Shown piece after piece: positions 10,229-17,664 of a stretch of 64,000 nucleotides of DNA. The stretch covers positions 186,001 to 250,000 of the forward strand of contig NZ_JBMSEE010000003.1 of assembly GCF_049446155.1 (NCBI RefSeq), in the 5' to 3' direction. How positions within the stretch are numbered: the first letter of the stretch is position 1; every line of letters begins with the position of its first letter. A program made the position numbers and the translations under genes. The notes under the pieces were generated by a model. That model was not told the origin of the DNA, did no database searches, and worked only from the letters and a program-made list of their open reading frames with translations. This DNA is from Rivibacter sp049446155. Its GTDB lineage: Bacteria > Pseudomonadota > Gammaproteobacteria > Burkholderiales > Burkholderiaceae_C.

Positions 10229-11542
10229 TCACTGCGACTTGAGCTGCAGCGCCGGCGCAATGCCGCAGGCGCGCCAGGCCGGCAGCAGCCCGGCCACGAG
10301 GCTGGCGGCCAGCGCCAGCACGAAGGTCAGCACCAGCATCTCGGCGTCGAGCTGCGCGAGCCGGGCGGCGCTGGTCGGCATCTGCCGCACGCCCCACAGG
10401 CCCAGCAGCGCGAGCCCCAGGCCGAGCACGCCGCCGGCCAGGCCGATCACGCCGGCCTCGACGAGGAACTGGACGAACACCTGGCGCCGCGACGCGCCGA
10501 GCGCGCGGCGGATGCCGATCTCGCCGGCGCGGCGCATCGACTTGGCCAGCAACAGGCCGACGGTGTTGACGAGGCACACGGCGAGGAAGCCGAGCGCCAG
10601 CCAGACCTGCAGCTTCACGTCGTTGGGCACGACCTTCTTGTGGTCGAGCCATTCAATCACCGAGCGCAGCCGCACGTTGTCGGGGCGCTCCATGCGCCCG
10701 GCCTGGCGCTGGCGCTCGACGTAGGCGTTCAGATAGTCGCGGAATGCGCGCTGCTCGGCGGCGCCGTCGAGCTCGACCCAGTACTGCACCCAGCTGCACG
10801 GCGCGTTCAGCGCCGAGGGGTCGCCTTGCGTGTCGGACCAGCAGCTCATCGAGCCCGAGCGCGGCAGCGCCAGGTCGCGCGAGGTGGAGAACGGCACGAA
10901 CACCAGCTCCACCTGGCTGAAGTTGCCCTTGGTGATCACGTCGTAGAAGCGCGGCACCGGCCGCCACGGTGCCAGCACGCCGACGATGCGCAGCTCGTGG
11001 CCGCCCACGCGCAGCGAGCGGCCCACGCTGTCGGCGCCGCCGAACAGCTTCTCGTTGAGCTCGCTCGAGATCACCGCGACGCGGGCAAGCGCCTCGTCCT
11101 CGGCCGCGCTCCAGCCCTGGCCGTAGCGCAGCGGCGCGTCGAACATCGGGAAGAAGTCCGCGCTCGCGTAGCGCAGGTCGGCGTGCATCGGCGCCAACGC
11201 AGCCGAGGCGCCGTCGAGCGCCTGCACTGCGCCCTCGCCCCCGGCCATCAGCACCTGGCGGCGCGCGCGGCGCTCGCGCAGCAGGGTCTCGCCGTCGAGG
11301 CGCGTGAGCTGCTCGTCCGGCTCGGCACCGGGCGTGTAGTCGCCCTTGGTCTGCGCGTCCATCTGCACGTAGAAGAGCTTGCCGCTCTTGGCCGGGATGG
11401 GGTCGCCTGAGAGCACGTGGTAGACGGTCAGCGTGGTCATGCACGCGCCGATGCCCAGCGCGATCGCCAGCACCATCAACGCGGTCAGTGCCTTGCTGCG
11501 GCCGAAGCTGCGCAGCGCGAGTTCGAGGTAGTGGGTGAGCAT
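10229..11542 (-). CDS. MacB/FtsX-type ABC transporter permease (first of two)
   Basis: A 437-aa permease with the same plan as its neighbour: an N-terminal helix (LTALMVLAIALGIGACMTTLTV), a periplasmic MacB_PCD-like domain (about 45-300) containing VAVISSELNEKLFGG and VGRSLRVGG, then three C-terminal helices with the coupling motif MRRAGEIGIRRALGASRRQV. GAGGAG precedes the ATG at 11542. The periplasmic domain has two cysteines close together (CWSDTQGDPSALNAPC) that could form a disulfide, a feature absent from the second permease. The two permeases are clearly diverged, so a heterodimer is more likely than recent duplication. Substrate unknown. Confidence 0.88.
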   Translation of the reverse strand: MLTHYLELALRSFGRSKALTALMVLAIALGIGACMTTLTVYHVLSGDPIPAKSGKLFYVQMDAQTKGDYTPGAEPDEQLTRLDGETLLRERRARRQVLMAGGEGAVQALDGASAALAPMHADLRYASADFFPMFDAPLRYGQGWSAAEDEALARVAVISSELNEKLFGGADSVGRSLRVGGHELRIVGVLAPWRPVPRFYDVITKGNFSQVELVFVPFSTSRDLALPRSGSMSCWSDTQGDPSALNAPCSWVQYWVELDGAAEQRAFRDYLNAYVERQRQAGRMERPDNVRLRSVIEWLDHKKVVPNDVKLQVWLALGFLAVCLVNTVGLLLAKSMRRAGEIGIRRALGASRRQVFVQFLVEAGVIGLAGGVLGLGLALLGLWGVRQMPTSAARLAQLDAEMLVLTFVLALAASLVAGLLPAWRACGIAPALQLKSQ

Positions 11543-11577
11543 CGTCGGCTCCTCGTTCGGCGTCGTTGCGGTGTCGT

Positions 11578-12918
11578 TCAGATCAGCTGCGCGTTGAGCG
11601 CGGCCAGGTCGGCCTCGCCGACGGTGCCCGCCAGCTGCAGCAGCACGAGGCGGTCGTAGGCGCAGCGATGGCGCGCCTGCGAATAGGCGGCCTGCGCGGC
11701 GCCGAGCTGCTGGATCGCCAGCAGCAGGTCGGTCATCGTGCGCGTGCCGGTCTGCTGGCCGACGCGCATCGCCTCCAGCGCCTTTGCGGCCGAGGCCACC
11801 GCGGCACGCGTGGCCTCGATCTGCTGCAGGCCGGCGGCGACGCTGCGGAACTGGTCGGCGACGTCGCGCGCGACCTGGCGGCGCTGCGCCTCGAGCGCGG
11901 CCTGCGCGGCATCGCGCTGGGCCAGCGCCTGGCGCACCAGCGACTGCGTCGTGCCGCCGTCGGTCAACGGCAGCTTCAGCAGCAGGCCGACGCTGGCGAT
12001 GGTGCGACCGTCGCGACCGCTGCCGTCGGCGGGCCACACCGCCGGGCGGCCGACATCGACGCCGGCGGTGAGCGTGGGCCAGTGGCCGCTGCGCGCGCCG
12101 TCGATCGTGCGCTCGGCAGCGACCACGGCGTCGCGACGCGACTGGATCAGCGGGTTGTTCTGCAGCGCGATGCCGACCCAGGCCTGCGCATCGGCCGGCT
12201 CGGGCAGCGCGATCGACGCGTCCTCGCGCAGCGTGCGCAGCCCGGCGAGCGGTGCGCCGGTGAGCTCGGCCAGCGCTTCGTGCGCGGCATCGAGCGCCTG
12301 GCGCGCGCCGATGGTGTTGGCGCGCGCCGACGCGGCATAGGCGCGCGCCTGGTCGAGGTCGACCAGGGCCGACAGGCCGGCGCGGTAGCGCGCCTCGGAC
12401 TCGGCCACCTGGCGCACGAAGGCGTCCTCGTTGGCCTGCGAGATCGCCAGCGTGTCGGCGGCCATCAGCACGCCGATGTAGGCCGCCGCCACGCGCACCG
12501 GCAGCGCCTGCTGCGCGGCGCGGTAGCTCGCGTCCTCGCTGTCGGCGCGTGCCTGCTCGGCGCGCAGCGCGGCGAGGCGACCCAGGTCGAACAGCGTCTG
12601 GCTCAGCGCGAGCGCAGGCTGGCGGCTGCTCGACGGACTCGCGATGCCGACCTCGGCACCGTCGGCCGTGCGCGTGCGGGCATAGCCGAGGCTGGCGCTG
12701 ACTTGCGGCAGCAACGGACCGCGCGCGACGCCCACGCCCTCGCGCGCGGCCTGACGCGTGGCCTCGGCCTGCGACAGCACCGGGTCGCCGGCCAGCGCGA
12801 GCCGATAAGCATCGAGCAGGTCGGCCGCACGCACGAGGCAGGGGCAACCGCTCAGCGCGGCGAGCGCGAAGGCGCCGGCCACGAAGGGGCGCCAGCGGTT
12901 GCGCGAGCTGCGGATCAT
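11578..12918 (-). CDS. TolC-family outer membrane efflux protein
   Basis: A 446-aa outer-membrane channel for the tripartite exporter. It begins with a signal peptide (hydrophobic residues 13-24). An LSGC sequence at 22-25 could be a lipobox, giving a lipoprotein anchored at C25. Cleavage after VRA31 by signal peptidase I is the alternative. The mature part shows the two-fold repeat of TolC proteins: long heptad-rich helices (LRAEQARADSEDASYRAAQQ and the matching C-terminal REALAQRDAAQAALEAQRR-like stretch) and the LDLDQARAYA type of helix-turn. It lies 35 bp upstream of the permeases and 12 bp after the ATPase gene, so the exporter is complete within one operon. Confidence 0.9.
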   Translation of the reverse strand: MIRSSRNRWRPFVAGAFALAALSGCPCLVRAADLLDAYRLALAGDPVLSQAEATRQAAREGVGVARGPLLPQVSASLGYARTRTADGAEVGIASPSSSRQPALALSQTLFDLGRLAALRAEQARADSEDASYRAAQQALPVRVAAAYIGVLMAADTLAISQANEDAFVRQVAESEARYRAGLSALVDLDQARAYAASARANTIGARQALDAAHEALAELTGAPLAGLRTLREDASIALPEPADAQAWVGIALQNNPLIQSRRDAVVAAERTIDGARSGHWPTLTAGVDVGRPAVWPADGSGRDGRTIASVGLLLKLPLTDGGTTQSLVRQALAQRDAAQAALEAQRRQVARDVADQFRSVAAGLQQIEATRAAVASAAKALEAMRVGQQTGTRTMTDLLLAIQQLGAAQAAYSQARHRCAYDRLVLLQLAGTVGEADLAALNAQLI

Positions 12919-12930
12919 CGGCGCGCGCCC

Positions 12931-13647
12931 TCAGGCCACCTGCTGCGCGCGGCCCCACGCGCCCAGGCCGAGCAGCTCGGCGGTGCCGCTGAGCACCTGG
13001 CCGTCGATCACGTGCACGTTGCGCTGCGCGCGCGCGGCCAGCTGCGGATCGTGGGTGACCATCACGATGGTCGCGCCCTCGCGATGCAGTTCCTCGAGCA
13101 GCTCCATCACGCTGCGCGCCATCTGCGTGTCGAGGTTGCCGGTCGGCTCGTCGGCCAGCAGCAGCCGCGGGCTGCCGGCCAGCGCGCGAGCGATCGCCAC
13201 GCGCTGCTGCTGTCCGCCCGACAGCTCGGCCGGGTAGTGGCGCTCGCGCGAAGCCAGGCCCACGCGCTCGAGCGCGCCGCGCACGCGCTCGCGGCGCTCG
13301 GCCGCCTTCATGCCGCGGTAGCGCAGCGGTACCTCGACGTTGTCGGCGACGCTGAGGTCGGGGATGAGGTTGAAGGCCTGGAAGACGAAGCCGATCTTCT
13401 CGTTGCGGATCTTCGAGCGCGCACTGTCGTCGAGTCGGCCGACCTCGACGCCGTCGAGCACGTAGCTGCCGCCGTCGAACGACTCCAGCAGACCGGCGAT
13501 GGTCAGGAAGGTCGTCTTGCCCGAGCCCGACGGGCCGGTGACCGCCACGAACTCGCCGGGCTTCACCTCGAGGCTGAAGTCGCGCAGCGCATGGGTCTCG
13601 ACCACTTCGGTGCGGTAGACCTTGGAGACCTGGGTCATCTTGAGCAT
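12931..13647 (-). CDS. ABC transporter ATP-binding protein, MacB/LolD type
   Basis: A 238-aa ATPase that powers the two permeases. Walker A is GPSGSGKTT (about residues 38-46), the Q-loop lies in FVFQAFNLIPDLSV, the ABC signature is LSGGQQQRVAIARAL, Walker B is LLLADEPTGNLD, and the H-switch is VMVTHD. The NLIPDLSVADNVEVPL sequence is the hallmark of the MacB/LolD/FtsE class. The ATG at 13647 has an AAGGA site 8 nt upstream. A longer open frame upstream in the same phase is antisense-type noise over the adaptor gene and is not part of the protein. Confidence 0.93.
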   Translation of the reverse strand: MLKMTQVSKVYRTEVVETHALRDFSLEVKPGEFVAVTGPSGSGKTTFLTIAGLLESFDGGSYVLDGVEVGRLDDSARSKIRNEKIGFVFQAFNLIPDLSVADNVEVPLRYRGMKAAERRERVRGALERVGLASRERHYPAELSGGQQQRVAIARALAGSPRLLLADEPTGNLDTQMARSVMELLEELHREGATIVMVTHDPQLAARAQRNVHVIDGQVLSGTAELLGLGAWGRAQQVA

Positions 13648-13691
13648 CGTTTGTCCTTCGATGGCGGTGGACGAATGGAAAGCAGCGGATA

Positions 13692-14957
13692 TCAGGGGCT
13701 GACCGCGACGCGCGCCTGTTCGCCGAAGGCGTCGCTGCCCGAGACGACGACGCGGTCCCCGGCCTGCAGGCCCTCGAGCACCTCGACATGCGCGACGCTG
13801 GCCGTGCCCAGGCGCAGCGGCGACTTCTCGGCAATGCCGTCGCGCAGCACATAGGCGAAGCGCCCGCCGAACTCCTCGACGAAGCTGCCGCGCGCGACGC
13901 GCAGCACGTTCTCGCGCCGCTCGATCAGCACACGCACCGACAGGCGCTGGTTCTGGCGAAGTTGCTCGGGCGTGTCGCCGTCGAAGCGAAGCCGCGCGGC
14001 GACCTGGCCGTTGACGACCTCGGGCGAGACCGCGCTGACGCGCCCCGCCCAGGTCTTGCCGTTGCCCGTGATCTCGCCGGGCATGCCGATCGCGAGGTCG
14101 CGCGCATAGCTCTCGGGCACCTGCATCTGCACCTCGAGCGCGGACAGGTCGATCACCGACAGCAGCTGCGCGTCCTTGGCCACCGTGGCGCGCTCGGCAA
14201 CGAACAGCTGGCCGACCTGGCCGTCGACGGGCGAGCGCAGCTGCAGCTGGTCGACCTGGCGCTCGAGGTCCTTGACCAGCAGGCGCTGGCGCTCGGCGGC
14301 GAGCTGCTTGGCGCGCACCTCGAAGCGCAGGCTGTCGTCGTTGAGGCCGAGGTTGGCCTCGGCATGCGAGAGCGCGATGCGCGCCTTTTCCATCGCGTCG
14401 CGCGCGCGCTCGACCTGCATGCCCGACGACGCGCCGGCATCGAAGGCCTTCTGCTGGCGCGCCAGCTCGTTGCGCGCGCCCTGCTCGTCGACCTTGGCGC
14501 TCTCCCAGGCGCTTTGCAGCGCGGCACGGCGCTGTCGCGCGTCGACCTCGGCGCGCAGCGCCTCGGCCTGCAGCGCATCGGCGTTGGAGCGCTCCTGCGC
14601 GAGACGGTTGGTCAGCGTGGGGCTGTCGATCACGGCCAGCAGCTGGCCCTTCTTGACCGCGTCGCCGGCATGCACCTGCAGCACGACCGCGCCGCCTTCG
14701 GTGGCGTAGAGCGTGGGGCTGACCGCGGCGACGACCTTGCCCTCGCCGGCCACGTCGCGCACCAGCGCGCCGCGCTCGACCGTGGCGATGGTCAGGCGCG
14801 ACGCGCTGACCGACGCCTGCGCGCTGCCCAGGCGAAGAAGCGCAGGCGCCGCGAGGCCGAGCGCGGCGATGGCGCCGAGCACGCCCGCGACGAGCCAGCG
14901 GCGGCGATGCGGCGTCGGGGAGATCGGTCGGTCCTGGGCGGCGGTGTCGCGGATCAT
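13692..14957 (-). CDS. HlyD/MacA-type periplasmic adaptor (membrane fusion protein)
   Basis: A 421-aa adaptor linking the inner-membrane permeases to the TolC channel. One N-terminal membrane anchor (residues about 23-45, WLVAGVLGAIAALGLAAPALL) is followed by the biotinyl-lipoyl half-motifs (VLQVHAGDAVKKGQLLAVID and LRSPVDGQVGQLFVAERATV), a long coiled-coil hairpin between them (about 105-240), and a beta-barrel plus membrane-proximal domain. It is first in the operon. The ATG at 14957 is preferred over 14993, because the predicted sigma-54 start point falls at about 14958 and would exclude the upstream ATG. With that start point the message would have almost no leader, and no ribosome-binding site is visible. 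Confidence 0.9.
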   Translation of the reverse strand: MIRDTAAQDRPISPTPHRRRWLVAGVLGAIAALGLAAPALLRLGSAQASVSASRLTIATVERGALVRDVAGEGKVVAAVSPTLYATEGGAVVLQVHAGDAVKKGQLLAVIDSPTLTNRLAQERSNADALQAEALRAEVDARQRRAALQSAWESAKVDEQGARNELARQQKAFDAGASSGMQVERARDAMEKARIALSHAEANLGLNDDSLRFEVRAKQLAAERQRLLVKDLERQVDQLQLRSPVDGQVGQLFVAERATVAKDAQLLSVIDLSALEVQMQVPESYARDLAIGMPGEITGNGKTWAGRVSAVSPEVVNGQVAARLRFDGDTPEQLRQNQRLSVRVLIERRENVLRVARGSFVEEFGGRFAYVLRDGIAEKSPLRLGTASVAHVEVLEGLQAGDRVVVSGSDAFGEQARVAVSP

Positions 14958-14968
14958 GCGAGCGCTTT

Positions 14969-14985
14969 CGCAATCACCGTGCCGG
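14969..14985 (-). promoter_or_regulatory. candidate sigma-54 (-24/-12) promoter of the export operon
   Basis: Read on the minus strand the sequence is CCGGCACGGTGATTGCG. It keeps the invariant GG (-24) and GC (-12) at the correct spacing and matches TGGCACG-N4-TTGC except for C instead of the first T. The predicted start point is about 14958. A match this good can arise by chance in GC-rich DNA. Its position directly before an operon that encodes its own sigma-54 activator is the main support. Confidence 0.65.
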
Positions 14986-15024
14986 GCCGTCACGCGTCTC
15001 GAAACGCAATGAAATCAAGGACTT

Positions 15025-15041
15025 GCCAGCGCATCGCTGGC
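15025..15041. repeat. perfect 7-bp inverted repeat GCCAGCG-CAT-CGCTGGC
   Basis: It lies between the enhancer-like array and the sigma-54 promoter. As RNA it could form a small hairpin at the end of the DUF924 transcript, but no T-run follows on the minus strand, so a terminator role is doubtful. It could also be a protein-binding site. Confidence 0.35.
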
Positions 15042-15049
15042 GCACGCAG

Positions 15050-15083
15050 TGTCCGCGGACAGCGCCCGGACAACGAGCGGACA
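15050..15083 (-). promoter_or_regulatory. enhancer-like array: three TGTCCG repeats at 11-bp period
   Basis: On the minus strand TGTCCG occurs at 15083-15078, 15072-15067 and 15061-15056, each 11 bp apart and therefore on one face of the helix. The last unit is half of a perfect 12-bp palindrome TGTCCGCGGACA (15050-15061). The array is centred about 90-125 bp upstream of the predicted start point, the usual place for NtrC-family binding sites. The adjacent response regulator is the likely ligand (inference). Confidence 0.6.
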
Positions 15084-15097
15084 GTGCGCGGCCAGCC

Positions 15098-15661
15098 CTA
15101 GAAGCGCGAGCCCGGCTGCTCGAGAAAGGCCAGCTCGGCCGGCGTGCTGCGCCGCCCGAGGATGGCGTTGCGGTGCGGGAAGCGGCCGAAGCGCTGCACC
15201 ACCTGGTGGTGGCGCAGCGCGTAGTCGAAGGCGCTGCCGCAATGCTCGGGCGCGTCGGCGGCCAGCGCTTCGAAGAGCTGCACGCTCTGCTCCTGCGCGG
15301 CCAGGTTCTCGGCATGCTCGAGCGGCATGTAGGCGAACCAGCGCTTGAGCGGCGGCAACGTGCGGTCGTCGCCGCGCACCAGCATCTCGCGCGCGCGCGC
15401 CAACGCCGGCGCATCGCCGGCAAAGGCGCGCGGCGTGTCGCGAAAGGCGTTGCGCGTGAACTGGTCGAGCACGATCACCTCGGCGAGCCGGCCGTCGGGC
15501 GTGTCGCGCCAGGCGGCCAGTTCGCCGCGCAGCGCGGCCTCGATCGTCGCGCCGAAGCGCTCGGTGATCAGCGCATCGAAGGCGGCGTCCTTGCGGAACC
15601 ATTCGGGCCGCGGCGCCTCGCCGGTGCCGAACCAGAACGCAAGCACGTCCTCGGGTGCCAC
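15098..15661 (-). CDS. DUF924 family protein
   Basis: A 187-aa protein of the DUF924 family, which folds as a TPR-like helical protein. Its biochemical role is unknown. Family features visible are the start EDVLAFWFG, then FRKDAAFDALITERFG, IVLDQFTRNAFRDTPRAFA, and the C-terminal FDYALRHHQVVQRFGRFPHRNAILGR. There is no signal peptide. The start is GTG at 15661. The gene begins 16 bp after the enoyl-CoA hydratase stop, so the two are probably co-transcribed. Its stop lies 15 bp before the TGTCCG array of the next operon. Confidence 0.85.
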   Translation of the reverse strand: MAPEDVLAFWFGTGEAPRPEWFRKDAAFDALITERFGATIEAALRGELAAWRDTPDGRLAEVIVLDQFTRNAFRDTPRAFAGDAPALARAREMLVRGDDRTLPPLKRWFAYMPLEHAENLAAQEQSVQLFEALAADAPEHCGSAFDYALRHHQVVQRFGRFPHRNAILGRRSTPAELAFLEQPGSRF

Positions 15662-15677
15662 GACGTCCGCCCCCGCC

Positions 15678-16466
15678 TCAGCCGTGGGTGAAGGCCGGCG
15701 TGCGCTTCTCGAGGAAGGCGCCCATGCCCTCTTTCTGGTCGGCGGTGCCGAAGAAGGCGTGGAACATGCGGCGCTCGAACCACAGCCCGTCGGACAGCGG
15801 GCTCTCGAACGCGCGGTTGACGCACTCCTTGATGGCCATCAGCGTGGGCAGCGAGTAGCGGCCGAGCTGGTCGCCGATGGCCTGCACTTCCTTGTGCAGA
15901 TCGGCCAGCGGCACGACGCGCGAGACCAGGCCGGCGCGCTCGGCCTCGGCGGCGTCCATCATGCGAGCGGTCAGCGCCATGTCCATCGCCTTGGCCTTGC
16001 CGACCGCGCGCGGCAGGCGCTGCGTGCCGCCGGCGCCCGGCAGGATGCCGAGCTTGACCTCGGGCTGGCCGAACTTGGCGTTGTCGGCCGCGACGATCAG
16101 GTCGCACATCATCGCGACCTCGCAGCCGCCGCCGAGCGCGAAGCCGGCCACCGCGGCGATCACCGGCTTGCGCACGCTGCGCATGTGCTCCCAATTGCGC
16201 GAGATGTGCTCGTTCTTGTAGACGTGCATGAAGTCCATCGTGACCATCTGCGAGATGTCGGCGCCGGCCGCGAAGGCCTTCTCGCTGCCGGTGACGACGA
16301 TGCAGCCGATCGACGCGTCGGCATCGAAGGCCTTGAGCGCGGCGCCGAGTTCGTCCATCAGCGGATCGGACAGCGCGTTGAGCGCCTTCGGGCGGTTGAG
16401 CGTGATCCAGCCGGTTCTCAGCGGCGCGTCGCCGCGCACGTCGGTGATGATGTTCTCGTAGGCCAT
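15678..16466 (-). CDS. enoyl-CoA hydratase/isomerase (crotonase family)
   Basis: A 262-aa crotonase-fold enzyme, probably hydrating trans-2-enoyl-CoA in fatty-acid or related degradation. The acyl-CoA and oxyanion-hole segments are clear: AFAAGADISQM and ALGGGCEVAMMCD. The catalytic glutamates of hydratases are present in GCEVAMM and in GQPEVKLGILPGAGGTQRLPR. A typical C-terminal helix with the KRTPAFTHG ending closes the protein. The ATG at 16466 has AGGAG upstream; a longer in-frame extension overlaps the next gene and is not supported. The exact substrate cannot be set. It could be PaaF-like or short-chain specific. Confidence 0.9.
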   Translation of the reverse strand: MAYENIITDVRGDAPLRTGWITLNRPKALNALSDPLMDELGAALKAFDADASIGCIVVTGSEKAFAAGADISQMVTMDFMHVYKNEHISRNWEHMRSVRKPVIAAVAGFALGGGCEVAMMCDLIVAADNAKFGQPEVKLGILPGAGGTQRLPRAVGKAKAMDMALTARMMDAAEAERAGLVSRVVPLADLHKEVQAIGDQLGRYSLPTLMAIKECVNRAFESPLSDGLWFERRMFHAFFGTADQKEGMGAFLEKRTPAFTHG

Positions 16467-16504
16467 GTCGAAGTCTCCTGGGGACACGTCTTGGGGGATG
16501 CGAA

Positions 16505-17635
16505 CTACTGTACCGAACGCGGCGCGCTCGGCGGCGGTGACGGCGGCTTCGGCGCGGCCTGCTTCGGCAGGCTGTCGATCATCAGGTCGACGAAGGTCTC
16601 GGCATCCTGGCGGATCACGATGCGCGCCGGCAGGTACTGCAGCGTGGGCGCGAACCAGGCCTCGATCGACAGCGTGACCGCGTCGCCCTCGCGGCGCGGC
16701 TTGAGGTGCCAGGCCTCGAGCGGGCCGAACGGCGTCGCCAGCGTCTCCAGGCCGACGACGTCGTAGGCCCAGCGGTCCTGGCGGCGCGGCAGCGCCAGCG
16801 GCATCTCGATCGAAGCGCCGGCGGCGAGCCGCTGCGGCTGCGTGCTGAGCAGCCATACCAACTGCACGAACTGGCTCGCGGTGTCCTGCACGCCCGGCAG
16901 CGCGGGCAGGCGCCGGCCGTTGGCCAGCTCGACCTCGGCGGCCTCGAAGCGCACCTGGGCGCGACGCGTGCGACCGAACGCGACCTCGGTCTGCTCGTCG
17001 TAGCGCTCGGGCGCGAGGCCCTGCTCGGTGACGCGGCCGTCGCTGGTCATGCGCCTTTGCATCACCGGCGCGAAGCCGGGGCCGATGACCACGTCGAGCT
17101 GCACCTGGTAGCGCGTGCCCTCGCGCAGCCAGCGCACCTGCGCCTGGCCGTGGACCTCGCCGCGCACCCAGCCGGTCAGCGTGTAGCTCAGCTGCGTCGA
17201 CGGCGGCCAGGCAAAGCCGCCGAGCACCAGCGGCGCGTCGGAGGCGGCCGATGCCGGCGGCTCGGCAGCGGCGACCGGCGAGGCGGCCCCGTCCGGCACC
17301 GATGCGGCGTCGGCCGCCGCCTCGGCCTCGTCGGGCTCCGGCAGCGGCGCCGCGGCATGCGATGCGGGCGCCTCGGGCGGCTCAGGAGCCGAGGCCGGCA
17401 GTGCCGGGCGTGCCGAGTGCGCCGGCGGCCGGGGCTGCGGCGGCACCGCGGTCACCGGCGGCGGCTCGGTGGGCTGCAGCTCGCGCACGAAGGCGGCCTC
17501 CATGCGCACCAGCGCCTCGGCGCTTTCGTGGATCTCAAGCCACTCGGCAGCGCGCTCGGCCAGCCACAGGTGGACCAGCAGCACCGCTGCGGCCAGCGCA
17601 GCAAACTGCCAGCGCCGGCGCCGCGCGGCAGCCAT
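16505..17635 (-). CDS. DUF3108 domain-containing membrane-anchored protein
   Basis: A 376-aa envelope protein. One N-terminal membrane anchor (residues about 9-26, FAALAAAVLLVHLWLAE) is followed by a disordered Pro/Ala/Glu-rich linker (about 50-135) and a C-terminal beta-rich DUF3108 domain (about 140-350). The family pattern includes SYTLTGWVRGEVHGQAQVRW, LVWLLSTQPQRL and LKPRREGDAVTLSIEAWFAPTLQYLPARI. The domain is presumably periplasmic. It is followed upstream, 29 bp away, by the M61 peptidase gene on the same strand. Function unknown. The TonB-like proline linker suggests it reaches across the periplasm (inference). Confidence 0.8.
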   Translation of the reverse strand: MAAARRRRWQFAALAAAVLLVHLWLAERAAEWLEIHESAEALVRMEAAFVRELQPTEPPPVTAVPPQPRPPAHSARPALPASAPEPPEAPASHAAAPLPEPDEAEAAADAASVPDGAASPVAAAEPPASAASDAPLVLGGFAWPPSTQLSYTLTGWVRGEVHGQAQVRWLREGTRYQVQLDVVIGPGFAPVMQRRMTSDGRVTEQGLAPERYDEQTEVAFGRTRRAQVRFEAAEVELANGRRLPALPGVQDTASQFVQLVWLLSTQPQRLAAGASIEMPLALPRRQDRWAYDVVGLETLATPFGPLEAWHLKPRREGDAVTLSIEAWFAPTLQYLPARIVIRQDAETFVDLMIDSLPKQAAPKPPSPPPSAPRSVQ

Positions 17636-17664
17636 GCTCTCGTGCGTCGTCGCGCGCGGCCGGC

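Noticed and set aside
10229..13852. One 1207-residue minus-strand frame covering the permease, TolC and ATPase genes
   Set aside because: Only the last part (from 11542) matches a permease. The rest is Arg/Ala-rich noise over the TolC-like and ATPase genes, which are in other phases with their own starts and ribosome-binding sites.
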